A stretch of 64,000 nt of DNA from Gordonia phthalatica (lineage in GTDB: Bacteria; Actinomycetota; Actinomycetes; Mycobacteriales; Mycobacteriaceae): the NCBI RefSeq assembly GCF_001305675.1, contig NZ_CP011853.1, positions 1,674,001 through 1,738,000 on the forward strand. The letters run 5' to 3'. Numbering within the stretch: position 1 is the first letter of the stretch; every line of letters begins with the position of its first letter. Under the pieces are notes generated by a model, which was not told where the DNA came from, searched no databases, and was given only the letters and a program-made list of their open reading frames with translations. The position numbers and the translations under genes are program-made. Positions 49,756 through 59,616 of the stretch are shown piece by piece.

Positions 49756-50455
49756 CGGCGGCCGGCCGATCTGCGCGGCGGGCGGCGGCGATCCGGGCGC
49801 ACGCCAACTCGATCACCGGCGTCGCCGACCCGAGCGGACGCGCGACGACGTCGGCACCGCTCTCGTCGAGCCGTCGTTGAAACAGACCGTCGGTCAGGAG
49901 ATACGACGCCACCGCGATCCGACGCCGCGGCCGATGGCGGCGCAGCGCGGCCACGGCGCCCGGCACCGACGGATAGGGCGATCGCGCGGAGGTGCTCGCG
50001 AACGCGATGCACACCGGCTGCCGGGTGGCCTTCGACAGCAGCGCGGCCGTCCGTTCGACATCGACATGAGCGGACGGATCCGACGAGCCGGCCGCGGCCA
50101 GGACGACGGCATCGGTCCGCGTCGTCCCGGCCTCGGCCAGGCGGATCATGAGGGCCCGCACCAGTTCCGGCGACGGGCCCAGGGCCTCGGCGAGCAGGAC
50201 CGGACGGCCCGCCGAGGCCAGGCGCCCGGGAAGGTCGACGCGGGCATGGTGCCCGCGCGTGAGGAAGGCCGGGAGCACCGTCACCGGACCGTCGGGGAGA
50301 TCGCCGAGCACCTCGTCGGGGGTGGGGCCCACGACGTCGACGAAGCCGACCGCGACGTGCTCCTCGAGGTGGCGGCCCACCTCGTCGGCCAACCGGTACG
50401 ACAGCTCGACGCCGCGCGGATCGCGGGTGCCGTGCGCTACCAGCAGCACGCTCAT
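49718..50455 (-). CDS. Sirohydrochlorin chelatase (CbiX/SirB-like)
   Basis: A 245-residue class II chelatase made of two related halves. The metal-site His motifs are VLLVAHGTRDPRG at the start and PAFLTRGHHARVDLP near residue 85. In this operon with nirBD it should insert iron into sirohydrochlorin to make siroheme for nitrite reductase. ATG at 50455 overlaps the nirD stop by 4 bases. Confidence 0.88.
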   Translation of the reverse strand: MSVLLVAHGTRDPRGVELSYRLADEVGRHLEEHVAVGFVDVVGPTPDEVLGDLPDGPVTVLPAFLTRGHHARVDLPGRLASAGRPVLLAEALGPSPELVRALMIRLAEAGTTRTDAVVLAAAGSSDPSAHVDVERTAALLSKATRQPVCIAFASTSARSPYPSVPGAVAALRRHRPRRRIAVASYLLTDGLFQRRLDESGADVVARPLGSATPVIELACARIAAARRADRPAAVTDRRRPADIRA

Positions 50456-50862
50456 CGGACTGTCCGGAAACCCTCGGGCCGGAATCCGAAGCGGATGTCG
50501 GGCGCGTTGGCGACGAAGACATTGCCGTCGAGGCCGATCCGGGTGCCGTACACGGGGATCCGGACGTCCGGGGAGTCCAGGCAGCGCCCGTCGATGAGGC
50601 TGAACGCCTGCTTCTTCAGCGGTGAGGTGACGACCGGGAAGCCGTTGCGATCGCCGACGATGCCGCGGGAGAGCACGGCCGCCCGACCGATCGGATCGAT
50701 GTTCCCGACGGCCCGGAGGCTGTCGTCGGCGAGCCGGAACAGGGCGACCTGGGCACCGTCGGGGAGCAGGACGGCCACACCTCGGAGCCGATCCAGACGG
50801 TCGAATCGGCAGGCCGGGGTCCAGTCGCGGGCCCACTTCTGGAGGTCGAATGCGAGGGTCAT
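50452..50862 (-). CDS. nirD: Nitrite reductase small subunit
   Basis: A 136-residue Rieske-fold subunit. It lacks the Rieske Cys-His ligand pairs, as NirD proteins do, and shows the family's GVAVLLPDGAQVALFRL, NIDPIGRAAVLSRGIVG and SPLKKQAFSLIDGRCLD blocks. The ATG lies 10 bases after nirB with an AAAGG ribosome site; the open frame upstream is discarded. Confidence 0.93.
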   Translation of the reverse strand: MTLAFDLQKWARDWTPACRFDRLDRLRGVAVLLPDGAQVALFRLADDSLRAVGNIDPIGRAAVLSRGIVGDRNGFPVVTSPLKKQAFSLIDGRCLDSPDVRIPVYGTRIGLDGNVFVANAPDIRFGFRPEGFRTVR

Positions 50863-50872
50863 CGGGTGCCTT

Positions 50873-53407
50873 TCAGATCGTGGCGGCGGCGAGCGGCGGC
50901 AGCGACGGGGAACCGAGGAGGACGGGGACGCGGCGACCGTGGCTCTCACCGAACGAGACGGTGGGGTCGGGGACACCCGGTGCGTTGACGAACGTGACGA
51001 ATCGGCGAAGCTTCTCGGGGTCGTCGAGCACGCCCTTCCACTCGCACTCGTAGTCCTCGACGTGTCGGGCCATGTCGGCTTCGAAGTCGGCGGCGAGCCC
51101 GAGAACGTCGTCGATCACGACGGCCTTGACGCGGTCGACGCCGCCGTCGAGGGACTCCATCCACGCGGCGGTCCGCTGCAGACGATCGGCGGTCCGGATG
51201 TAGTACATGAGGTAGCGGTCGATGTAGGAGACCAGCGTCGCGTCGTCGAGGTCGCCGGCCAGCAGCTGTGCGTGGCGCGGAGTCATGCCGCCGTTGCCGC
51301 CGACGTACAGGTTCCAGCCCTGCTCGGTGGCGATGACGCCGACGTCCTTGCCGCGTGCCTCGGCGCATTCGCGCGCGCAGCCCGACACGCCCATCTTGAT
51401 CTTGTGCGGCGAGCGCAGGCCTCGGTACCGGAGCTCCAGGTCGATCGCCATCCGGACTGAGTCCTGCTGTCCGTACCGGCACCAGTCGGAGCCGACGCAG
51501 CTCTTGACCGTGCGCAACGACTTCCCGTAGGCGTGGCCGGACTCCATGCCGCCGTCGACCAGTCGACGCCAGATCAGCGGGAGTTGATCGACGGTGGCGC
51601 CGAACATGTCGATGCGCTGACCACCGGTGATCTTGGTGTAGAGGCCGAAGTCCTTGGCGACCTCGCCGATCAGGATGAGGTGCTCGGGGGTGATGTCGCC
51701 GCCGGGGACGCGCGGCACCACCGAGTACGTTCCGTTGCGCTGGATGTTCGCCAGGAAGTGGTCGTTCGAGTCCTGCAGTGAGGCCTGCTCGCCGTCGAGG
51801 ATGTGCCCCGAGCCGATCGAGGCGAGGATCGACGCGACCGTCGGCTTGCAGATGTCGCAGCCGGTACCGCTGCCGAACCGCTCGACGATCCCGGAGAACG
51901 TCCGGATGCCGGAGGCCCTGACCGATTCGAACAGCTCGGCCCGCGACTGTGCGAAGTGCTCGCAGAGGGCCGTGGACTGTTCGACTCCCTCCTCGGCCAG
52001 GATCTGCGACAGCAGCGGCACACAGGATCCGCAGGCCGTTCCGGCGCCGGTGCACGACTTCAACGCGGCGACGTCGCACGCGCCGTCGGCGATCGCCGCG
52101 CACAGTTGTCCCTTGGTCACGTGGTTGCACGAGCAGATCTGCGCGTCGTCGCCGAGCGCGCCCACGCCGAGCGCAGGGGCCTCTCCGGACGGGCTGATCA
52201 GACTCACCGGATCGCCGGGGAGTGTGGAGCCGACCAACGGCCGCAGCAGTCCGTAGGCCGAGGCGTCGCCGACCAGGACGCCGCCGAGCAGCGTCGACGC
52301 GTCGTCGGAGAGGACCAGCTTGGCGTAGACGCCGCCGATCGGATCGGACACCACCACGTCGAGGGCGCCGGGCGTGCTGCTCAGCGCGTCGCCGAAGCTC
52401 GCGACGTCGACGCCGAGCAGTTTGAGCTTGGTCGACGTGTCGGCACCGGGGAACACGGCGTCGCCGCCGAGGATCCGGTCGACGACCACCTCGGCGGTCG
52501 AGTACCCGGGCGCGACGAGTCCGTAGCACCGGCCCTGCACGGCTGCGACCTCACCGATCGCGTAGACGTCCGGATCACTGGTCACGCAGTCCGTGCCGGT
52601 GAGGACGCCGCCGCGATCGGCGAGCGCGAGGCCGCAGTCTCGGGCGAGCTCGTCGCGCGGTCGGATGCCCGCGGCGAAGACGAGGAGAGCGGCGCCGACC
52701 GTCGTGCCGTCGGCGAGGGTCGCGCGGATCCCGACGTCGGCGGGCTCGATGGACGTGACACCGGACGACAGCGAGATGTCGATGCCGAGGTCGCCGATCA
52801 TGCGCGCCAGGTGTTCGCCGCCGCCGGCGTCCACCTGGTGCGGCATCAGGCGAGGGTTCACCTCGACCACGTGCGGTCGCAACCCGAGCAGGCGCAGCGC
52901 GTTCGCGGCCTCCAGCCCGAGGAGTCCACCGCCGACCACGATCCCGACGGGCGGTCGGTCGCCGGCTGAGACGAGGGCGCGTTCGGCATCGGCGCGGATC
53001 GCATCGAGGTCGTCGAGGGTGCGGTAGACGTGGCACCCGGGAGAGTCGCACCCGGGGACGGGCGGGACGAAGGCGCGGGACCCGGTCGCGAGAACGAGGG
53101 CGTCGTAGTGGACTTCGAGGCCGTCGCCGGTCCGAACGACGCGCATCGTCCGGTCGATGTCGACGACCCGCTGATTCACGTGCAGTTCCACGGTCGCGTC
53201 GTCCGGATAGCGCGATCCCGGAAGGGCGAGGGCCCCGCGGTCCCACGGGCCGACATAGCCGGACAGGCCGACGCGATCGTAGGCGGCGTCGGACTCCTCG
53301 CCGAACACGACGACGCGCCACTGGCCTGCGGTGTCCCGGGCGCGCAGGGTCTCGACGAACCGGTGCCCGACCATGCCGTGTCCGATGACTGCAACGGTCT
53401 TGTTCAT
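50873..53407 (-). CDS. nirB: NAD(P)H nitrite reductase large subunit
   Basis: An 844-residue enzyme reducing nitrite to ammonium in the cytoplasm. Order: FAD/NAD(P)H fold starting VAVIGHGMVGHRF, residues 1-400; a BFD-like [2Fe-2S] domain with CSCNHVTKGQLC and CGSCVPLL near 425-465; ferredoxin-like half; and the siroheme/[4Fe-4S] site with CVGSDWCRYGQQD and GVSGCARECAEARGKD near 640-685. First gene of nirB-nirD-chelatase. A GlnR-like box lies upstream. Confidence 0.96.
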   Translation of the reverse strand: MNKTVAVIGHGMVGHRFVETLRARDTAGQWRVVVFGEESDAAYDRVGLSGYVGPWDRGALALPGSRYPDDATVELHVNQRVVDIDRTMRVVRTGDGLEVHYDALVLATGSRAFVPPVPGCDSPGCHVYRTLDDLDAIRADAERALVSAGDRPPVGIVVGGGLLGLEAANALRLLGLRPHVVEVNPRLMPHQVDAGGGEHLARMIGDLGIDISLSSGVTSIEPADVGIRATLADGTTVGAALLVFAAGIRPRDELARDCGLALADRGGVLTGTDCVTSDPDVYAIGEVAAVQGRCYGLVAPGYSTAEVVVDRILGGDAVFPGADTSTKLKLLGVDVASFGDALSSTPGALDVVVSDPIGGVYAKLVLSDDASTLLGGVLVGDASAYGLLRPLVGSTLPGDPVSLISPSGEAPALGVGALGDDAQICSCNHVTKGQLCAAIADGACDVAALKSCTGAGTACGSCVPLLSQILAEEGVEQSTALCEHFAQSRAELFESVRASGIRTFSGIVERFGSGTGCDICKPTVASILASIGSGHILDGEQASLQDSNDHFLANIQRNGTYSVVPRVPGGDITPEHLILIGEVAKDFGLYTKITGGQRIDMFGATVDQLPLIWRRLVDGGMESGHAYGKSLRTVKSCVGSDWCRYGQQDSVRMAIDLELRYRGLRSPHKIKMGVSGCARECAEARGKDVGVIATEQGWNLYVGGNGGMTPRHAQLLAGDLDDATLVSYIDRYLMYYIRTADRLQRTAAWMESLDGGVDRVKAVVIDDVLGLAADFEADMARHVEDYECEWKGVLDDPEKLRRFVTFVNAPGVPDPTVSFGESHGRRVPVLLGSPSLPPLAAATI

Positions 53408-53511
53408 GGGTGGAACTCCCTTCTGATCAACTGCTTGACGGGGACGCTACGGGCGGGGTGTTGCGCTCCGAGGCGACGAACGTTTCCGTCGGATCACAAG
53501 TCCCGCACGAG

Positions 53512-53527
53512 GTTTCGGGGAGGTTTC
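53512..53527 (-). promoter_or_regulatory. Candidate GlnR box upstream of nirB
   Basis: Minus strand reads GAAAC-CTCCCC-GAAAC, fitting the actinobacterial GlnR pattern GnnAC-N6-GnnAC, 105-120 bases before the nirB ATG. Short motif, so chance matches are possible. Confidence 0.4.
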
Positions 53528-53555
53528 TCGCGCCGGATTGCGCCGGATCGCGCCG

Positions 53556-56500
53556 TCAGTAGACGTCGCGCGCATAGCGGCCGTCGGCCGCGAGGGACCG
53601 CAGATACCGTTCGGCGGCAGAGGGGGTGAGCCCGCCCTGTTCGGCGATGACCCCGATGAGGGCATCATCGACGTCGCGGGCCATGCGGGCGGCATCGCCG
53701 CACACGTAGAGGTGCGCGCCGCGGCGGATCCACGCCCAGAGGTCGGCCGCGTGCTCGAGCATCCGGTGCTGGACGTAGAGCTTGGCGTCTTGATCGCGGG
53801 AGAAGGCGACGTCGAGGCGGGTGAGGACGCCCGACTCCTGGAGTGCGGAGAGTTCGTCGGCGTAGAGGAAGTCGGTGGCGCGGTGGCGGTCGCCGAAGAA
53901 CAGCCAGTTGTCTCCGGCCGCACCGGTCGCGGCTCGGTGGTGCAGGAAGCCGCGGAAGGGCGCGATCCCCGTTCCCGGACCGATCATGATCATCGGGGCC
54001 GCGGGATCGTCGGGTGGTCCGAACCGCGCGTTGGGCTGCACGAAGATCCGCGCGGTGTCGACGGTGCCGGTGCCCAGCGTCGAGAGGTATCCGGAGGCCA
54101 CGCCTCGTCGTGGCGTGTCGGGTGCGCCGAACCGGACCACCGAGACGGTGATCTCGACGCGGTCCGGGTGCGCGACCGGACTGGACGAGATGGAGTAGAG
54201 CCGAGGCTGCAGGCGACGCAGGACGGTGAGCCACTCCGTGGCCGTCGCCTGGACCGGGTGCGCGGCGAGGAGATCCACCGACTGCCGGCCCCACGACCAG
54301 TCGGCGAGCTCGCGAGGGTCGTCGAGCAGCGTTGTGAGGTCGGGGTCGGGGTGCCGTTCGGCGACGAACGCCACGAGGTCGCGAGTGCACCGGGCGATCT
54401 CGAAGTGCTCGGTGAGCGCCGCGCGCAGCGTGATTTCGGCGTCGTCGACCAGCACCGGCGCGTCGCCGGAGAGACCGGTGCATCGCAGCCATTCGTCGAC
54501 GAGCGCGTCGGCGTTCCGCGGCCAGACACCGAGGGCGTCGCCCGCCGTGTAGGTCAGCGATCCGTCCGGTACCTGGAAGGAGATCCGGCGGACGTCGCGC
54601 CCGCCGGTCGGGTCGGTGAGCACCGTGTTCTCGACGACGCGGGCTGCGAGGGGAGCGGTACGCGAGGGTGCGACGGTCTCCGCCGACGGATCGGCGGGAG
54701 CGGCCTCGAGGGCACGGACGACGGCGTCGAACCACCGGCCCGCGGTGTTCGCGTAGTCCGGTTCGCAGTAGGCGGCGGACACGAGGCGATCGGCGCCGAG
54801 CGTCGCCAGCCGAGCGTCGAGCTTGCGGGCGAAGCCGCAGAAGTCGGCGTACGACGAGTCGCCGAATCCCAGAACCGCGTAGCGGAGGTCGGAGACGTCC
54901 TGCGAGCTGAGCCCGGAGAGGGCATCCCACAGCGGCAGCGCGGCGTCGGGTGCGTCGCCGTCTCCGGTGGTCGCGACGATGAACAGGACGTCGCCGGTCA
55001 GGTCGTCGACCCCGGTGCGGTCGGCGGCGGTGGCGACCGGGGTGTAGCCGATCTCCGCGAACGCCGCAGCGCACTCGGCCGCATAGGCCTCCGCGGTCCC
55101 GGTCTGCGACGCCCACACGATGCGGACCGCGCGGACGTCGTCGGCGTCGACACCGCCGCCCGCCGATGCGGGCAGCCGCGAGAAGTACCCGGCCAGGACA
55201 CCGTCCACCCACGCGCGGGCCGCGGGTTCCAGGGGCGCGTTGCCGGGCAGGACGGGAACCGCACCGTCGGGTGGATTCGCCGACAATCCCCGCAGCAGGC
55301 CGCCGAGATAGCCTCGCTCGACATCGGACAGGACTGGCTCGTCGATGCTCACGCCGAGAGCAGCGGCGAGGGATCGGTCGGGTGGTGCGGTCGTCACGGG
55401 TGCCTCCTCGGGGTCGGGTTCGGACTCGGCGACGGGGGTGAGGGCGACGGCGCAGGCCTTGAACTCCGGTTGCAGCGACTCGGGGTCGACGGCGTCGTTG
55501 GTGACGGCGTTGATCGCGAGCAGTTCGCCGAAGGCGTCGCCCCAATGCATCGGAACGAAGCACAGTCCCGGCTGGACGGCGTCGTCGACCCGGGCCCTGA
55601 CCCGGACCGACCCGCGTCGGGAACGGACCTCCACGAGCGACCCGGCATCGATCCGCAGGAAGTGGGCATCGTCCGGGTGGATCTGGACGAACGACTCCGG
55701 GTCGAGCCGCTGCAGCTTCGCGACCCGCCCCGTCTTCGTCATCGTGTGCCACTGGTGCGCCAGCCGCCCGGTGGTCAACGTCATCGGATAGTCGTCGTCG
55801 GGCAACTCCGCGGGTGGGAGGTGAGGTCGTGCCAGGAAGCGCGCCCGACCGTCGCCGGTGGGGAAACGCGGCACCCCGTCGTCGTTCACATAGCGGATCG
55901 GATTGCGGTCCGGGCCGCCGGGTGCCGCCGGCCACTGGACCGGCCCGGTCCGCAGGCGTTCGTAGTCGACGCCGCGCAGGTCCCATCCCGTCGTCCGATT
56001 GTGGAATCCGGTGATCTCGTCGAACACGGCGGCCGCATCGGCGTGGGCGAAGCCCTCGTGGAAGCCCATCGCTCGCGCGAGCTGCGCGATGAGCAGCCAG
56101 TCGGGGCGGGCCTGACCGGGCGGCGCGGCGGCGGGGCGAGTCAGAGTGATGCTCCGTTCGGAGTTCACCATCGTCCCCTCCGCCTCCGTCCACAGGGCGG
56201 CGGGCAGCACGACGTCGGCGAACTCGGCGGTCTCGGCGCCCTCGAAGGCCTCCTGCACCACGACGAACTCCGCGCGTTCCAGCGCGGCGACGACCGTGGA
56301 CCGGTTCGCGACCGAGGAGACCGGATTGGTGCAGATGATCCACGCGGCGCGGATCTGTCCGGCGGCCATCCGTTCGAACAGGTCGACGGTGCCGCCGCCG
56401 GGATCGTCGCGGAGGGTGCCGGGTGCGAGTCCCCAGCGCCGTTCGACCTCGGCGCGATGGTCGGGGTCCAGGGCGGTTCGCTGTCCGGGGAGGCCCGGCC

Positions 56501-57578
56501 CCATGTAGCCCATTTCGCGGCCGCCCATCGCGTTCGGCTGGCCGGTGAGGGAGAAGGGACCGGATCCGCGACGGCAGATCGTTCCCGTCGCGAGGTGCAG
56601 GTTGCAGACCGCGTTCGTGTTCCAGGTGCCGTGGGTGGACTGGTTGAGGCCCATGGTCCACAGGCTCATCCAGTTCTCGGTGCCGATCAGGATGTCCGCG
56701 GCGCGGTGGAGTGCGACCTCGTTGACGCCGGTGATCGTGGCGACACGGTCGGGCGGGTAGTCGTCGAGGTGCTCGACGAGCTGCTCCCAACCGCTCGTGT
56801 GGGCGGCGATGAAATCGCGGTCGATGCCGCCGGAGTCGACGATGAGCCGCAGGAGACCGTTGAGGAGCGCGAGGTCGGTGCCGGGCCGGACGGGGAGGTG
56901 GAGGTCCGCCTTGCGGGCCGTCGCGGTGCGCCGCGGGTCCACCACGATCAGTGTCGCACCGGCCGCGATGCGATCCATCATCCGCAGGAACAGGATGGGA
57001 TGGCAGTCGGCCATGTTGGCGCCGATCACGAGGAAGGCGTCGGCGTGGTCGATGTCGTCGTAGCTGCCGGGCGGGCCGTCCGCACCGAGCGACTGCTTGT
57101 AGCCGGTGCCCGCGCTCGCCATGCACAGGCGCGAGTTGGACTCGATCTGGTTGGTGCCGAGGAAGCCCTTGGTCAGTTTGTTCGCCAGGTATTGCGCTTC
57201 GAGGGACATCTGCCCGGAGACGTACACGGCGATCGAATCGGGGCCGTGACGGTCGCGGATGGCGGTGAGACGGCGTGCGGTCTCGGCGATCGCCGAGTCG
57301 ACGTCTGCGGGTATTCGGGTGCTGTGGCGGTCGGGGCGGATCAGGGCGGTGGTGAGACGGCCGGGTGCGGCGAGCAGGTCGGCGGTGGTGGCGCCCTTGG
57401 TGCAGAGGCGACCCCGATTGGCGGGGTGGGAGGGGGTGCCGCGCGCTCCGGTGACCGTCCCGTCGTTCACCTGCAGGGTGAGCCCGCATCCCACACCGCA
57501 GTACCCGCAGACGGTGTCGACGGAGCGCTGAGCGTCCGTCGGAAGCAGCGGCACGAGTTCCGGGTGCATGCCGATCAC
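53556..57578 (-). CDS. Fused assimilatory nitrate reductase and diflavin reductase
   Basis: A 1340-residue single chain. Residues 20-690 are a molybdopterin nitrate reductase of NarB/NasA type, with the [4Fe-4S] motif CGYCGVGCGL near residue 24 and SRLCMASAGTGYK near 150. From about 815 a flavodoxin domain begins (VRIVWASQTGTAEAYAAEC), followed by a CysJ/P450-reductase-like FAD domain (LYSISSSPVAHPD near 1125) and an NADPH domain (IGPGTGIAPFRGF near 1200) ending in an aromatic residue. NADPH electrons can thus reach nitrate inside one protein. Such fusions are known in actinobacterial databases. Start is GTG 57578 or ATG 57569. It precedes nirB by 148 bases. Confidence 0.93.
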   Translation of the reverse strand: MIGMHPELVPLLPTDAQRSVDTVCGYCGVGCGLTLQVNDGTVTGARGTPSHPANRGRLCTKGATTADLLAAPGRLTTALIRPDRHSTRIPADVDSAIAETARRLTAIRDRHGPDSIAVYVSGQMSLEAQYLANKLTKGFLGTNQIESNSRLCMASAGTGYKQSLGADGPPGSYDDIDHADAFLVIGANMADCHPILFLRMMDRIAAGATLIVVDPRRTATARKADLHLPVRPGTDLALLNGLLRLIVDSGGIDRDFIAAHTSGWEQLVEHLDDYPPDRVATITGVNEVALHRAADILIGTENWMSLWTMGLNQSTHGTWNTNAVCNLHLATGTICRRGSGPFSLTGQPNAMGGREMGYMGPGLPGQRTALDPDHRAEVERRWGLAPGTLRDDPGGGTVDLFERMAAGQIRAAWIICTNPVSSVANRSTVVAALERAEFVVVQEAFEGAETAEFADVVLPAALWTEAEGTMVNSERSITLTRPAAAPPGQARPDWLLIAQLARAMGFHEGFAHADAAAVFDEITGFHNRTTGWDLRGVDYERLRTGPVQWPAAPGGPDRNPIRYVNDDGVPRFPTGDGRARFLARPHLPPAELPDDDYPMTLTTGRLAHQWHTMTKTGRVAKLQRLDPESFVQIHPDDAHFLRIDAGSLVEVRSRRGSVRVRARVDDAVQPGLCFVPMHWGDAFGELLAINAVTNDAVDPESLQPEFKACAVALTPVAESEPDPEEAPVTTAPPDRSLAAALGVSIDEPVLSDVERGYLGGLLRGLSANPPDGAVPVLPGNAPLEPAARAWVDGVLAGYFSRLPASAGGGVDADDVRAVRIVWASQTGTAEAYAAECAAAFAEIGYTPVATAADRTGVDDLTGDVLFIVATTGDGDAPDAALPLWDALSGLSSQDVSDLRYAVLGFGDSSYADFCGFARKLDARLATLGADRLVSAAYCEPDYANTAGRWFDAVVRALEAAPADPSAETVAPSRTAPLAARVVENTVLTDPTGGRDVRRISFQVPDGSLTYTAGDALGVWPRNADALVDEWLRCTGLSGDAPVLVDDAEITLRAALTEHFEIARCTRDLVAFVAERHPDPDLTTLLDDPRELADWSWGRQSVDLLAAHPVQATATEWLTVLRRLQPRLYSISSSPVAHPDRVEITVSVVRFGAPDTPRRGVASGYLSTLGTGTVDTARIFVQPNARFGPPDDPAAPMIMIGPGTGIAPFRGFLHHRAATGAAGDNWLFFGDRHRATDFLYADELSALQESGVLTRLDVAFSRDQDAKLYVQHRMLEHAADLWAWIRRGAHLYVCGDAARMARDVDDALIGVIAEQGGLTPSAAERYLRSLAADGRYARDVY

Positions 57579-57581
57579 GGT

Positions 57582-57630
57582 GTCTCGCCGGTGTTTCCGA
57601 TCGGGCAGCTCGGTGTTACGACGACGTCAA
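57582..57630 (-). promoter_or_regulatory. Two GlnR-box-like repeats upstream of the nitrate reductase
   Basis: Minus strand shows TTGAC-GTCGTC-GTAAC (57615-57630) and GAAAC-ACCGGC-GAGAC (57582-57597). Both have the AC-N9-AC spacing of GlnR boxes. The first lies 37-52 bases before the start; the second overlaps the leader. The same gap must hold the promoter of the divergent thiolase operon. Confidence 0.4.
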
Positions 57631-57678
57631 CTCCGGGACACTCTTCCCAACCGAGCGCTTGTTAGGTATGAAAGAGGG

Positions 57679-58812
57679 ATGACTGATGCAGTGATCGTCG
57701 ACGCCGTCCGCACCCCGATCGGGAAGCGCAACGGCGCCCTGGCCGACATCCACCCCGGAGACCTGAGCGCACACGTGCTCACCGCCCTCGCCGACCGCGT
57801 GGGCTTCGATCCCGCCACCGTCGACGACGTGATCTGGGGCTGCGTGAGCCAGGTCGGAGACCAGGCGGGGAGCATCGGCCGCGTGGGCGTCCTCGCCGCC
57901 GGTTGGCCCGAGTCGGTACCCGCGACGGTCGTCGACCGCCGCTGCGGATCGAGCCAGCAGTCGGTGCACTTCGCGGCCGCCGGGGTGATCGCCGGGCAGT
58001 ACGACATCGCGATCGCCGGCGGTGTCGAGTCGATGTCGCGCGTGCCGATGGGCGCTGCCCGCGGCGACGGCAAGCCCTACCCGCCGTCGGTGCTGGAGCG
58101 CTACGGCGTCGACGGCTTCAACCAGGGCCTCGGCGCCGAAATGATGGCCAAGCGCTGGAATCTCTCGCGCGAACAGCTCGACGCCTACTCCGCACGGTCC
58201 CACGAGCGCACCGCCGCCGCGCAGGACGCCGGTGCCTTCGACGGGCAGATCGCGGCGATCCCCGGGGGACTCGCCGTCGACGAGGGGCTGCGTCGCGGCA
58301 CGACCGTCGAGAAGCTCGGCGGACTCAAGACTCCGTTCGATCCGGAGGGTGTCATCACCGCGGGCAACGCCTCGCAGATCTCCGACGGCGCCGGCGCACT
58401 CCTCATCACCAGCAGCGAGATCGCCAAGGCCAACGGATGGACGCCGATGGCGCGGATCCACACCGCGACCCTCGCCGGCGACGACCCGGTCATCATGCTG
58501 ACCGGTCCCATCGCGGCCACCAAGAAGGCACTCGCCCGATCCGGTCTGAAGGCCTCCGACATCGGCGCCTACGAAGTCAACGAGGCGTTCGCGCCCGTCC
58601 CGATGGCGTGGCAGGCCGAGATCGGCGCGTCCGACGACGTCCTCAATCCCGTCGGCGGTGCCATCTCCGTCGGCCACCCGCTGGGCGGATCCGGCGCCAT
58701 CCTGATGACTCGCCTCGTTCACCACATGCGCGACAACGGCATCCAGTACGGTCTGCAGACCATGTGCGAAGCAGGCGGCATGGCAAACGCGACGATCCTG
58801 GAACTCCTATGA
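57679..58812 (+). CDS. Acetyl-CoA C-acyltransferase (thiolase)
   Basis: A 377-residue thiolase for the last step of beta-oxidation or ketoacid breakdown. The nucleophilic Cys is in VVDRRCGSSQQSVHFAA near residue 90, the active His in ISVGHPLGGSGAILM near 335, and the second Cys in LQTMCEAGGMANA near 365. ATG at 57679 has an AAAGAGGG ribosome site and fits the family start (MTDAVIVDAVRTPIGK); the upstream open frame is discarded. First of three coupled genes. It is intact, unlike the thiolase remnant at 17.3 kb. Confidence 0.95.
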   Translation: MTDAVIVDAVRTPIGKRNGALADIHPGDLSAHVLTALADRVGFDPATVDDVIWGCVSQVGDQAGSIGRVGVLAAGWPESVPATVVDRRCGSSQQSVHFAAAGVIAGQYDIAIAGGVESMSRVPMGAARGDGKPYPPSVLERYGVDGFNQGLGAEMMAKRWNLSREQLDAYSARSHERTAAAQDAGAFDGQIAAIPGGLAVDEGLRRGTTVEKLGGLKTPFDPEGVITAGNASQISDGAGALLITSSEIAKANGWTPMARIHTATLAGDDPVIMLTGPIAATKKALARSGLKASDIGAYEVNEAFAPVPMAWQAEIGASDDVLNPVGGAISVGHPLGGSGAILMTRLVHHMRDNGIQYGLQTMCEAGGMANATILELL

Positions 58813-59612
58813 GCGGTGACGTGCTGCTGATCGAGCGGGACGGCGACGTCGTCACCTGGACCATCAACCGGCCGGAGACGCGCAATGCGATCTCCGAGGA
58901 CGACGCCATCGACGCCTTCGTCGCCGCGGTGGACGCCGCGAACGCGGACCCGTCGATCCGCGCGATCATCCTGACCGGTGCGGGGACGGCGTTCTCCGCG
59001 GGCGGCAACGTGAAGGACATGGCCGCCTCCGCCGGTCTGTTCGGCGGTGCCTCCCATCAGCAGCGCGTCGGCTACCGCGAAGGCATCCAACGGATCCCAC
59101 GAGCGATGTACTCCCTGGAGGTGCCGCTCATCGCCGCGGTCAACGGACCGGCCGTGGGCGCCGGATGCGACCTCTCGCTGATGTGCGATGTGCGGATCGC
59201 GTCGACGAAGGCCTTCTTCGCCGAGAGCTTCGTGAGACTCGGACTCATCCCCGGCGACGGCGGTGCGTGGCTGCTGCCGCGGATCGTCGGAGCGGCGCGG
59301 GCCGCCGAGATGACGTTGACCGGTGATCGGGTCGACGCCGCCACTGCGCTCGACTGGGGGATCGTGTCGCGGGTCGTCGAACCGGAGGATCTGCTGCCCG
59401 CCGCGCGGGAGATCGCCGATCGGATCGCCGCCAATCCGCCCATCACCGTGCGGATGACCAAGAAGCTGCTGCGGGAGTCCTCGCAGCAGACCCTCGACCA
59501 GCTGTTGGAGCTGTCGGCGACCATGCAGGCGATCGCCCACCACACCGAGGACCACCGCGAGGCCGTCGCGGCCTTCCTGGAGAAGCGGCCGCCGAACTTC
59601 GTCGGACGGTAG
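58809..59612 (+). CDS. Enoyl-CoA hydratase/isomerase family protein
   Basis: A 267-residue crotonase-fold enzyme. The oxyanion-hole segments are GTAFSAGGNVKDM near residue 62 and AVNGPAVGAGCDLSLMCD near 113. One expected catalytic Glu (position 144 type) is in FFAESFVRLGLIPGDGGAWLLPR, whereas the other position is occupied by Asp or Gly, so substrate type is open. The ATG overlaps the thiolase stop by 4 bases. Confidence 0.93.
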   Translation: MSGDVLLIERDGDVVTWTINRPETRNAISEDDAIDAFVAAVDAANADPSIRAIILTGAGTAFSAGGNVKDMAASAGLFGGASHQQRVGYREGIQRIPRAMYSLEVPLIAAVNGPAVGAGCDLSLMCDVRIASTKAFFAESFVRLGLIPGDGGAWLLPRIVGAARAAEMTLTGDRVDAATALDWGIVSRVVEPEDLLPAAREIADRIAANPPITVRMTKKLLRESSQQTLDQLLELSATMQAIAHHTEDHREAVAAFLEKRPPNFVGR

Positions 59613-59616
59613 CCGG

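Noticed and set aside
53538..57665. 1375-codon open frame on the plus strand
   Set aside because: Exactly antisense to the nitrate reductase fusion; composition is a by-product of high third-position GC, and no family match is visible.
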